DNA of 12,326 nt. Origin: CAYURR01 sp964446745. Lineage in GTDB: Bacteria; Bacillota; Clostridia; Lachnospirales; WQUN01. Of this stretch, positions 1 to 6,530 are shown one piece after another (the stretch's first letter is position 1; every line of letters begins with the position of its first letter). The position numbers and the translations under genes were made by a program. Under the pieces are notes generated by a model. It ran no database searches. It saw only the letters and a program-made list of their open reading frames with translations, and was not told where the DNA came from. The DNA is taken from positions 1-12,326 of the forward strand of contig CAYURR010000082.1 in the NCBI GenBank assembly GCA_964446745.1, read 5' to 3'.

Positions 1-137
1 GCGGTGAGACCGTCTATCGCGACATTTCCTAAATAGCCGTTGGTATGACCTTCCCAGTTAGCATTTACTGCGCCATCCGCAAAGAAAAACAGATAATCTG
101 TAAGTCCTCCGAGATCGATGCCTCCTATTTTACTCAT
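1..137 (-). CDS. Partial surface-type protein, N-terminus only (possible choice-of-anchor A-like)
   Basis: The gene runs off the left edge, so only the first 45 residues are visible, beginning MSKIGGIDLGGL. The ATG at 137-135 directly follows the TAA of the upstream gene (TAAATG). A purine-rich AGGGGGGTG about 7 bases upstream, inside the end of that gene, serves as ribosome binding site, so translation is probably coupled. The visible part contains a hydrophobic YLFFFADG stretch and then NWEGHTNGYLGNVAIDG. From memory this loosely resembles the start of choice-of-anchor A / collagen-binding-like surface domains (FxFGxxxxxNxxxEGxxxxGGN pattern). That is a resemblance, not a firm assignment. 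No signal peptide is visible. It sits in the same cluster as three NIPN-domain paralogues and may act with them at the cell or spore surface. Confidence 0.7.
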   Translation of the reverse strand, partial: MSKIGGIDLGGLTDYLFFFADGAVNANWEGHTNGYLGNVAIDGLT

Positions 138-542
138 TTAGCGGCACCCCCCTATTGTAAAGTAATAGGCCTTATCGCTTGCCGATACCGCAGTGTCGTC
201 AAACAGCCCGGTTGCGGTTCCTGTGTTCACATGCACATCATAATTGGCATACTTTAATATATGCTCGAGTTTGTTTTGCAACTGGATCTGGTTTCCGTTA
301 ATTTGCTTCAAGAGGCAAGAAACAGATTCGTTGATTTCGAGTACTTGATCTATGCTCGCCGGGACGGGTGGCTTCTGTCCCCCGAGCGTTCCTAATGCGT
401 ATTGTATTTTTTCGCCCTCTGCGTTGATGACGTGTGATAAACCGAGCTGCTCAAACGCGATCGACGCGAGCAACAGGCTGACTGCCTGATCCCAGCTCAG
501 TGTAATATCCGGATCAACATTGGGTATATTTGGAAATGACAT
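138..542 (-). CDS. Small NIPN-domain protein, 134 aa (paralogue 1)
   Basis: Function unknown. Residues 1-55 form a helical N-terminal domain (MSFPNIPNVDPDITLSWDQA, then hydrophobic LLLASIAFEQLGL and NAEGEKIQYALGTL). A Pro-rich hinge follows (QKPPVPAS), then a second helical segment (IDQVLEINESV...NQIQLQNKLEHIL). The last 35 residues (from about NYDVHVNTG) are unique to this copy and end in GGCR. The first 100 residues align without large gaps to the protein at 613-927 and more distantly to the one at 1049-1819. I recall this N-terminal domain from small Firmicutes proteins, often heading collagen-like proteins, in clusters linked to spore or exosporium surfaces. No signal peptide is visible. 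The start is well placed: AAAGGAG lies 6 bases before the ATG. An intrinsic terminator stands just upstream and I see no promoter between it and the gene, so expression probably depends on readthrough from the upstream paralogue. Confidence 0.85.
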   Translation of the reverse strand: MSFPNIPNVDPDITLSWDQAVSLLLASIAFEQLGLSHVINAEGEKIQYALGTLGGQKPPVPASIDQVLEINESVSCLLKQINGNQIQLQNKLEHILKYANYDVHVNTGTATGLFDDTAVSASDKAYYFTIGGCR

Positions 543-569
543 TGTATTCTCCTTTCAAACTGTGTCGTT

Positions 570-600
570 AAAAAAGACAGCGGCTACGAGAGCCGCTGTC
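570..600 (-). terminator. Intrinsic terminator between the two small paralogues
   Basis: A perfect 10-bp stem (gacagcggct / agccgctgtc, 576-585 with 591-600) with a 5-base loop is followed on the minus strand by six T residues (575-570). It lies 12 bases after the stop of the gene at 613-927 and ends 27 bases before the start of the next gene. It should end most transcripts of the upstream paralogue while letting some continue. Confidence 0.85.
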
Positions 601-612
601 AGATGGTATAGA

Positions 613-927
613 TTATGCTTGACCTTTACCGTAATACTTGATGGCGTCCTCGAGTGTGTTTTGTAAAATCAGTTGGTTTGTCATTACGTTCCTTAGTGTA
701 TTGGCTACGCTTTCGTTTACTGCAAGCAAGTCGTCTATCGTCGGCGGATCTAACGGTGTAGATGGCGGTAGGGTGCCGAGCACGTATTGCAGTTTTTCTG
801 CTTCTGCGTTGATGATATGAGCGAGGCCCAGCTCCTCAAACGCTATAGAAGATAGTATAAGAGAGATCGCTTGATCCCAAGTTATAGAAATGTCAGGATT
901 GACATTTGGAATATTAGGCATTGACAT
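613..927 (-). CDS. Small NIPN-domain protein, 104 aa (paralogue 2)
   Basis: Function unknown. It is close to paralogue 1 through MSMPNIPNVNPDISITWDQA, the hydrophobic helix LILSSIAFEELGL, INAEAEKLQYVLGTL, a Pro-rich hinge and the second helix VNESVANTL...NQLILQNTLE. It ends shortly after that with KYYGKGQA, so it is essentially the shared domain alone. No signal peptide and no cysteine is present. I chose ATG 927. The ATG at 942 would add MNVSS, but it lies inside the AAAGGATGA Shine-Dalgarno-like sequence and so has no usable spacing, while ATG 927 gives the same MSMP start as paralogue 3. A sigma-K-like promoter match lies at 1012-1039 on this strand, and an intrinsic terminator follows the stop. 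A spore-surface or coat role is inferred from family context and that promoter only. Confidence 0.85.
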   Translation of the reverse strand: MSMPNIPNVNPDISITWDQAISLILSSIAFEELGLAHIINAEAEKLQYVLGTLPPSTPLDPPTIDDLLAVNESVANTLRNVMTNQLILQNTLEDAIKYYGKGQA

Positions 928-986
928 TGAGCTAACATTCATCCTTTCTGCTTGTGTATATTTATCGACCAGTTCTTAAGTGTTTC

Positions 987-1013
987 ACATCTGTAAGGCT
1001 TGGTCGTATTATA
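987..1013 (+). promoter_or_regulatory. Possible sigma-K-like promoter for the 1049-1819 gene
   Basis: cACa (AC at 987-988), 16 bases, then CGTATTATA (1005-1013) matches the sigma-K pattern mACm-N16/17-CATAnnnTA with one -10 mismatch. The predicted start near 1020 leaves a leader of about 28 bases before ATG 1049. Such short AT-rich motifs arise by chance, so support is moderate. Spacing and position both fit. Confidence 0.4.
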
Positions 1014-1039
1014 TACTATGAGAAAAATGGATGGATGTG
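1012..1039 (-). promoter_or_regulatory. Possible sigma-K-like promoter for the 613-927 gene
   Basis: Read on the minus strand: cACa (1039-1036), exactly 16 bases, then CATAGTATA (1020-1012). This fits mACm-N16/17-CATAnnnTA at every defined core position. The predicted start near 1004 gives a leader of about 75 bases. Its -10 overlaps the -10 of the opposite-strand candidate, so the two promoters face each other across the same bases. Confidence 0.45.
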
Positions 1040-1048
1040 AATAAATTT

Positions 1049-1819
1049 ATGTCAATGCCTAAAATACCCGACATCAAGCCGGATATAGATATCACATTGG
1101 ATAAAGCGATCAATCTACTGCTCGCATCGATAGCTGCTGAGGAAACCAGCATATCAAAGCTATTGGAGGCGGAAACCGATAAAGTAAAAGAAGCCGTAAA
1201 GAGATACAAATGTGACGGGGATGTGGAGGACATACTGGCGGTAAACAAAAGTGTGAACGCCGTGGTAACCAATATGGTACGTATGCAGCTACTATTGGAG
1301 GCAAAGCTCGAAAACGTCGGGAACATCCTGCCTAAGCCGCCGCATCCGCCAAAGCCACCGCATCCGCCGTGCCCACCGCACCCACCGTGTCCGGTGCCTG
1401 AGGTGTGTTGTGAGGTGCATGGCAAATGCCGAGGAATAATAACCTGCGGCACGGAGATATTTGCAGGCGCTGAAGCTGTGGTCAGCATCGATCGGGAGGC
1501 ATTGCATTACAGGGCCGTTAGGCAAAATTTATCACTGTGCTTTAATGCGTATGGTGGATGTATGCGAACAGAGTGCTCAGGAGATTCTGAGGCTGCGATC
1601 GTTACGGGTAGGGGAAAGTGTGTACAGACGGATAAAACAGGACATACCTTTAATGGTGAGGCCCTGTTTCATCTGACGCTCTGGGATCACGGTTGCCGGA
1701 AAAAGGGCTTTAGGATGAGGATAGAAAGCCAATGTGACGAACGGTTTAAGCATGACAGCGGCTTTGTAGAGGGGAAGGACTGCCGCCTTGAATTGGTTTC
1801 ACGCATTTATTCGAAATAA
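1049..1819 (+). CDS. NIPN-domain protein with PPHPP repeat and Cys-rich C-terminal domain, 256 aa (paralogue 3)
   Basis: Three parts are visible. Residues 1-88 are a diverged copy of the shared domain (MSMPKIPDIKPDIDITLDKA, LLLASIAAEE, then LAVNKSVNAVV...LLLEAKLENV). Next comes a Pro/His linker with three hexapeptide repeats (PPHPPK, PPHPPC, PPHPPC). The last ~130 residues are Cys-rich (about 11 Cys) and beta-rich in appearance, with GRGKC, TGHTFNGEALFHLTLWD, GFRMRI and GKDCRLELV. That pattern (Gly-rich strand, KTG-x-F, FR-I-RI) recalls domains found with choice-of-anchor A surface proteins, but I cannot confirm this. The many cysteines suggest disulfide cross-linking or metal binding. I chose ATG 1049 because GGATGTGA sits 8 bases before it and it gives the same MSMP start as paralogue 2; ATG 1031 would add six residues and lacks a ribosome binding site. 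No signal peptide is seen. Confidence 0.85.
   Translation: MSMPKIPDIKPDIDITLDKAINLLLASIAAEETSISKLLEAETDKVKEAVKRYKCDGDVEDILAVNKSVNAVVTNMVRMQLLLEAKLENVGNILPKPPHPPKPPHPPCPPHPPCPVPEVCCEVHGKCRGIITCGTEIFAGAEAVVSIDREALHYRAVRQNLSLCFNAYGGCMRTECSGDSEAAIVTGRGKCVQTDKTGHTFNGEALFHLTLWDHGCRKKGFRMRIESQCDERFKHDSGFVEGKDCRLELVSRIYSK
1337..1390 (+). repeat. 18-bp tandem repeat x3 encoding PPHPP(K/C)
   Basis: Three consecutive 18-base units (1337-1354, 1355-1372, 1373-1390) encode PPHPPK, PPHPPC and PPHPPC. They form the linker between the shared N-terminal domain and the Cys-rich domain. The units differ at a few, mostly third-codon, positions, so the array is not freshly expanded. Each of the last two ends in Cys. 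Confidence 0.85.
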
Positions 1820-1823
1820 AACG

Positions 1824-1850
1824 GGGGTTGTAGCATCATGCTACAACCCC
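1824..1850. terminator. Terminator shared by convergent genes, overlapping a stop codon
   Basis: A perfect 12-bp stem (ggggttgtagca / tgctacaacccc) has a 3-base loop. On the minus strand it is followed by CGTTTTATTT, a reasonable U-tract for the histidine kinase gene, whose last codons and TAG lie within the stem. On the plus strand the following TTCTTC is weak, but the hairpin stands 4 bases after the stop of the 1049-1819 gene and probably serves both. Confidence 0.75.
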
Positions 1851-4800
1851 TTCTTCATGCGCTGCACGATGGCACACGCCTCGTCGTAATCAAAAATCGC
1901 GATGGCCGATTTGATATGACGGATGTTTTGGGCAATATCCTCAGGCCAGACGCATTCGGACATATCGGATAGGATCGTCTCGATATCGTTGATCCTCACA
2001 TACTCTAATGCCTCCAAAAGGCGCGTGAGGAAATCGTTAAGCAGTGTCATGGACACTTGTATCTCGGCGGATGTACCGTCGTTCGCTACAATGCTTCTTG
2101 GTGCTTCGTTCAGAAATGCGTTTATGTTATCGGTGGTGTCGTTCAGTGTTATGAGAAAATCCTCGATATTGTCGTTTACGTAGGCTATGTCGCCGTTCGT
2201 GAGAGCGTTTTCAAGCGCCTCTGCCTTTTTTCCGGTTATTTCTGCGCCGATGATATAAGATGAGCTCTTTAACGCATGTATCTCAGTCTTCAGCGCGCTA
2301 AGCTCATGCCGGATGAAATGCGCGGGTACACTCGCGTGCTTCTTTATGCCGTCACTTCGGTATACGCCCAATATATGGCGATAGTTTTCGATCTTGCCGC
2401 CCACGTTTAGCAGACCACGGCTTACATCGATATCCGGGATAAAAAAATCCGCCGTCACGGCATCTTCCTGAGATATATCGGCAGGTAGCCTCTTTTCTTG
2501 CGGTATCCATTTGTCAAGCACTTGAAACAGTCTGCGTTTTTCTATCGGCTTGGCGAGGAAATCGTTCATGCCTTCGCGTATGAACATCTCGCTCGTGCCC
2601 ACGATGGCGTTTGCGGTCAGCGCGACGATCGGCAGGTTTTTGAAGTATTCGCCGTCGAGCTTTCTGATCGTGACAGTCGCGTCGATGCCGTCCATGCCCG
2701 GCATCATATGATCCATGAACACGAGATCGTAACGATTGGCCTTTACCATATCAACCGCGTCGTAGCCGCTACCGACTGTGTCTATCCTAAACATAAACGG
2801 CTTCATTAGTTCCTTCGCGACGATTAGGTTTACCTCGTTGTCGTCAACGATGAGTACCTTAGCCTCGGGTGCTTTGAAATACTGGTCGGGCTCATGACGG
2901 GTATCTACGCCGAATATGCGACCGCTGTTATTAATGATGTCGGCTATCTGTAGGCAGGTTATCGGGTAATGTATGCTGATAACTCCGGATATGCTCTCGA
3001 TCTCTCCAAAATGTGTGAGCATTACAAGCTGTGTGCCATGACGCGTGCCGCCCAAAATCTCCTTGACCTTTCGGATGTATGTTGGGGAGGTAAAGATGTA
3101 ATTATGGCTGTTTTGCTTTATATGATCAAAGAAATCCGTGCGCGACGCACAAACCGTACACGAGCATCCCAAGGCTCGAGATGATTTGTCTATGGACGCG
3201 GATATCCTGTCATCGGATTCGTAGAGCAGAATAGTTTTGGGGGTCTCTATAGCTGCGATATACGAGCTGTCCATGATACGCTGCTCGATGATGACCGTAA
3301 ATATAGAGCCCTTGCCGTATACGCTGTCTACGAGTATACGACCGTTCATCATCTCACATAGCTTTTTCGCGATCGGCAAGCCAAGCCCTGTGCCTTCTAT
3401 GCTGCGGTTACGTTTCGTGTTTACGCGTGAAAACTCGTCAAATACGACGCCCATGTCCTCCGAGCGTATACCCTGTCCCGTATCTGTAACCCTAAATATT
3501 AGCGTTACCGTATCGTTTATAGGTACTGTACTCACGGAGAATTCTATATAACCCTCTGCGGTAAACTTGATTGCGTTAGTCATCAGGTTCATGAGTATTT
3601 GCTTTATACGGATCTCGTCACCCTCGAGGTACGCGGGCAGTCTCGGATCGATATCCGCTATGAGCTTTACGGGTTTTTTACCGAGCCTCATACGCGAGAT
3701 ACTCAGCACATCGTTTATCAGAGACGCGAGCGAGTATTGCGATACGACGATGTCGAGCTTGCCCGATTCGATTTTAGAGATATCCAGGATGTCGTTGATG
3801 ATCGTCAGTAGGGTGTTGCAGGCGTTCTTTATTTCCGTTGCGTATACGGTGGCGGATTGTCCGTGGCTCTCACGGATGATGATATCCGCGAGCCCTGATA
3901 TCGCGTTCATGGGCGTGCGTATTTCGTGACTCATGCTCGCCAAAAAGTTTGACTTTGCGCGTGAGCTGTACATGGCTTCGTCTCGTGCTATACGCAGCTG
4001 CTCCTCGGTGTGGCGTATCTCCTCGAGCATTGAGATATGAGCGCTCATGTCGCGTGTGTATCCGGCCACGACGTAATCATCCTTGTATTCGATGCGTACC
4101 AATGTGACTTCGGCGGGCAGCTGCTCGCCCTCTAAAGTCTGGTGCATCCACTTAAAGTGACAGTAACCTGTCCTAAAAGCCTCGTCGACCTTTTCGCGTG
4201 CGAGCTCCTCGGAAATCCTGCCACAGGGCTGATATTTCGGAGACAGACGATAGAAATTTTGCATATATGTCTTACGGTCGGGAACCCTGAAGAAACGCAT
4301 CGTGGCATCATTGCAATCAATTAGATGAAAATCACGGTCCCAAAGGTCACAGCAGATGGGTGTAGCGTTCAACATGGCTTGTGCACGGTTGTCGAGCTCG
4401 TGCAGCTTTTCCAAGGTTTCCATGCGCTCAATCGCGTTTGCGAACAGAAAGCCGCTGATCTGCAATATGTAACGCTCGTCCTGTGAAAATGGTTGCCCTG
4501 TCTCGCAGTCGTCTATGCCGATTAGCCCCCAGTTGAGGCCCTTAATGTTTATAGGCGCTATAATAAAGGACTTTATACCGTCGGCATCGAGTATCTCGCG
4601 CTCCCTGCCGGTAAAGTCTGCCGCGAAGCATTCTATGTAATAGGTCTTGTCGATCATGTTTGACAAGCTCATTAAGGTGTTTTCAGCATGCTTTTCGGAC
4701 TTTATTCCGCGATGTTGCGGCGGTACGTTACGAAAGCTTTCGCATCGTTGTGTCCAATAGACTTCACCGTTGTCGTTGATGTTACGCTGCCATATGTAGA

Positions 4801-4939
4801 TCCTGTTCCGCTTTGTGGCCTCGCATAAATATTTCAGGCAATTGTCAAGTGTTTCGTTGAATTCCACTGTGTCCTCCGAGGACAACAGCATCCTGACGAT
4901 ATCCAGAATTACAGTAGGTGTTTGCTCTTGGAGCATCAT
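1841..4939 (-). CDS. Hybrid sensor histidine kinase (GAF-PAS-HisKA-HATPase-pseudoREC-REC-Hpt), 1032 aa
   Basis: Domains in order: a GAF-like sensor (about 10-175), a PAS-like domain (about 190-300), HisKA with phospho-acceptor H338 in SMSHEIRTPMN, and a HATPase with N-box NLMTNAIKF (451-459), G1 DTGQG (486-490) and G2 GTGLG (516-520). A degenerate receiver follows (about 567-670), then an intact receiver (about 693-810) with acidic pair D699/D700, phospho-acceptor D743 in MDHMMPGMDG, T775 and K797. An Hpt domain carries H888 in HALKSSS, and a helical tail of about 70 residues ends the protein. No transmembrane segment is seen, so sensing is probably cytoplasmic. All parts of an internal His-Asp-His relay are present. 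Output is inferred to go to the receivers of the HD-GYP protein encoded 20 bp upstream in the same transcript. AAAGGT lies 7 bases before the first of two ATGs. The signal sensed is unknown. Confidence 0.96.
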   Translation of the reverse strand: MMLQEQTPTVILDIVRMLLSSEDTVEFNETLDNCLKYLCEATKRNRIYIWQRNINDNGEVYWTQRCESFRNVPPQHRGIKSEKHAENTLMSLSNMIDKTYYIECFAADFTGREREILDADGIKSFIIAPINIKGLNWGLIGIDDCETGQPFSQDERYILQISGFLFANAIERMETLEKLHELDNRAQAMLNATPICCDLWDRDFHLIDCNDATMRFFRVPDRKTYMQNFYRLSPKYQPCGRISEELAREKVDEAFRTGYCHFKWMHQTLEGEQLPAEVTLVRIEYKDDYVVAGYTRDMSAHISMLEEIRHTEEQLRIARDEAMYSSRAKSNFLASMSHEIRTPMNAISGLADIIIRESHGQSATVYATEIKNACNTLLTIINDILDISKIESGKLDIVVSQYSLASLINDVLSISRMRLGKKPVKLIADIDPRLPAYLEGDEIRIKQILMNLMTNAIKFTAEGYIEFSVSTVPINDTVTLIFRVTDTGQGIRSEDMGVVFDEFSRVNTKRNRSIEGTGLGLPIAKKLCEMMNGRILVDSVYGKGSIFTVIIEQRIMDSSYIAAIETPKTILLYESDDRISASIDKSSRALGCSCTVCASRTDFFDHIKQNSHNYIFTSPTYIRKVKEILGGTRHGTQLVMLTHFGEIESISGVISIHYPITCLQIADIINNSGRIFGVDTRHEPDQYFKAPEAKVLIVDDNEVNLIVAKELMKPFMFRIDTVGSGYDAVDMVKANRYDLVFMDHMMPGMDGIDATVTIRKLDGEYFKNLPIVALTANAIVGTSEMFIREGMNDFLAKPIEKRRLFQVLDKWIPQEKRLPADISQEDAVTADFFIPDIDVSRGLLNVGGKIENYRHILGVYRSDGIKKHASVPAHFIRHELSALKTEIHALKSSSYIIGAEITGKKAEALENALTNGDIAYVNDNIEDFLITLNDTTDNINAFLNEAPRSIVANDGTSAEIQVSMTLLNDFLTRLLEALEYVRINDIETILSDMSECVWPEDIAQNIRHIKSAIAIFDYDEACAIVQRMKKGL

Positions 4940-4959
4940 AGATCTACCTTTCGAATGGG

Positions 4960-6453
4960 TTATATGGGCTGTGAAATCTCCTTGAACAGGTCTGCTACGG
5001 TTAGGAATGCCTCCACGAGTTTCGGGTCAAAATGTGTGCCGCTACCCTCAACGATGATATTTACGGAGGCCTCATGTGTAAGCGCTTGCTTGTACGGACG
5101 TTCCGAAACCAGAGCGTCATAGACATCCGCTATGGCCATCAAGCGTCCTGCGATGGGTATCTCAGTCTTGCGCAGACCGCGCGGGTAGCCCCTTCCGTCC
5201 CAGCGCTCGTGATGCGCACCCGCGAACGCTGCCGCGACCTCCAAGAAGCCTTGCTCCTCAACCCCGGCCATTACATCCATGATCGCCTGCTCACCGAGCT
5301 TTGTATGTGTCTTCATGATCTCGTATTCCTCGTCGGTGAGTTTGTTTGGGTTTAACAGTATGCGGTCGGGTATGGAAATCTTGCCGATATCGTGCAGCTG
5401 GGACGCGTTGGTGAATATATCCGCGTCCGCATTGCGCAGCTCAGACGGGTAAATACCCATACGCCGTGCCGCAAACAGTAGCTCCCTTAAATATTTTTGT
5501 GTACGCATCAGATGATCTCCGGTCGAACCGTCGCGCCGCTCGCACATTTCTGACAATACGCAAACGATGGACTGTTGCAGGTTCGTGAGGGCCTTTGTCT
5601 TGTCCTCGACCATCTGCTCGAGGTTCTTGTTGTAGTTGTATAGCTCCTTTTGCTGGCTCACGAGTGCGAGGTGCAGCTCTATACGCTTTTGCAAAAGCGG
5701 GAATGAAAACGGCTTGGTGATATAATCGACCGCGCCGATCGTAAGACCCTCGAGCTCGCTGCCCGTGTCGTCACGCGCGGTCACGAAGATGATCGGGATG
5801 CTGTTGATGGGGGCGGTCATGGCTTTAAGGCGTTTGGCGGTCTCAAAACCGCTCATGTTGGGCATTTCGATATCTAATATTATGAGATCCGGCATTATCT
5901 TTGATACGATTGACAGTGCCTTTTCACCGGATGAGATCAACGCGACATCGTAAATGTCCGACAATGCCATACGTGCTACATTCAGGTTTGTGACATTGTC
6001 GTCCACTATCATGATCTTGGGCTTTCGCTGCGATTTTGCGAGCAGCTCACGTCTGCTTACATAGTTATCCACCTGTAACTTTACGCGTGCGAAGACTACA
6101 GAGGGGCGCAACGGCTTTGAAATATAGTCCGCAGCACCGAGTTCGAGGCCCTTTTCCTCGTTTTGTTCATCACCGAGACCGGTAAGGAAGATAACAGGTA
6201 TATCGGCCATGCTTATATCGGCCTTTATCATCTTTATCAATTCAAAGCCACAGATATCGGGCATCAATATATCGAGCATGATCAATGCAGGTTTGATCTC
6301 CTTTATCAGTCGCATGATGTCCTTTCCGCTCGTGAAGCAGTGTAGGTCGTAATCGTTGCCCAATATCCCCTGTAATGCCTTAAGCATGAAGTTACTGTCA
6401 TCTATGACAATGATCCGTTGTTTAGCGATAACCTTACTCTCGTTATCTGTCAT
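4960..6453 (-). CDS. REC-REC-HD-GYP response regulator, probable c-di-GMP phosphodiesterase, 497 aa
   Basis: Receiver 1 (about 13-128) has the acidic pair D18/D19, phospho-acceptor D61 (LDILMP) and K113. Receiver 2 (about 146-262) has D151/D152, D194 (LDIEMP) and K247. A coiled-coil-like linker (about 265-295) leads to an HD-GYP domain (about 295-490). There, H314 (GDHLMR), H354-D355 with K358 (HDIGK), H383, H414-H415-E416 (HHERWDGRGYP, 414-424) and D443 (IADVYDAL) are all present. These match the metal-binding and catalytic positions of active HD-GYP enzymes, which hydrolyse c-di-GMP to pGpG or GMP. No signal peptide or membrane segment is seen, so it is cytoplasmic. Two intact receivers in tandem are less usual than one and may allow two inputs or tighter dimer control. 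It is the first gene of the operon with the hybrid kinase, which is its likely partner. A vegetative-type promoter match lies just upstream. Confidence 0.96.
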   Translation of the reverse strand: MTDNESKVIAKQRIIVIDDSNFMLKALQGILGNDYDLHCFTSGKDIMRLIKEIKPALIMLDILMPDICGFELIKMIKADISMADIPVIFLTGLGDEQNEEKGLELGAADYISKPLRPSVVFARVKLQVDNYVSRRELLAKSQRKPKIMIVDDNVTNLNVARMALSDIYDVALISSGEKALSIVSKIMPDLIILDIEMPNMSGFETAKRLKAMTAPINSIPIIFVTARDDTGSELEGLTIGAVDYITKPFSFPLLQKRIELHLALVSQQKELYNYNKNLEQMVEDKTKALTNLQQSIVCVLSEMCERRDGSTGDHLMRTQKYLRELLFAARRMGIYPSELRNADADIFTNASQLHDIGKISIPDRILLNPNKLTDEEYEIMKTHTKLGEQAIMDVMAGVEEQGFLEVAAAFAGAHHERWDGRGYPRGLRKTEIPIAGRLMAIADVYDALVSERPYKQALTHEASVNIIVEGSGTHFDPKLVEAFLTVADLFKEISQPI

Positions 6454-6483
6454 ACTCGCCGCCCCTTCTTATGAACAATTGCC

Positions 6484-6513
6484 AATATATGCCAATTATA
6501 ATGAATAGGTCAA
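6484..6513 (-). promoter_or_regulatory. Probable sigma-A promoter for the HD-GYP/kinase operon
   Basis: On the minus strand TTGACC (6513-6508), an 18-base spacer and TATATT (6489-6484) each match the sigma-A consensus at five of six positions. The predicted start near 6477 leaves about 24 bases before ATG 6453, which holds AAGAAGGGG as ribosome binding site. A direct repeat of ATTGGCA with 10-base period overlaps the -10 and could be a regulator site. Confidence 0.5.
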
Positions 6514-6530
6514 TAGAATACAATCATAGA

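Noticed and set aside
1009..1488. Open frame on the minus strand with a Gly/Cys-rich GGCGG-type repeat
   Set aside because: It is the antisense reading of the PPHPP repeat of the plus-strand gene. That gene has the paralogue-conserved domain, a ribosome binding site and a terminator.
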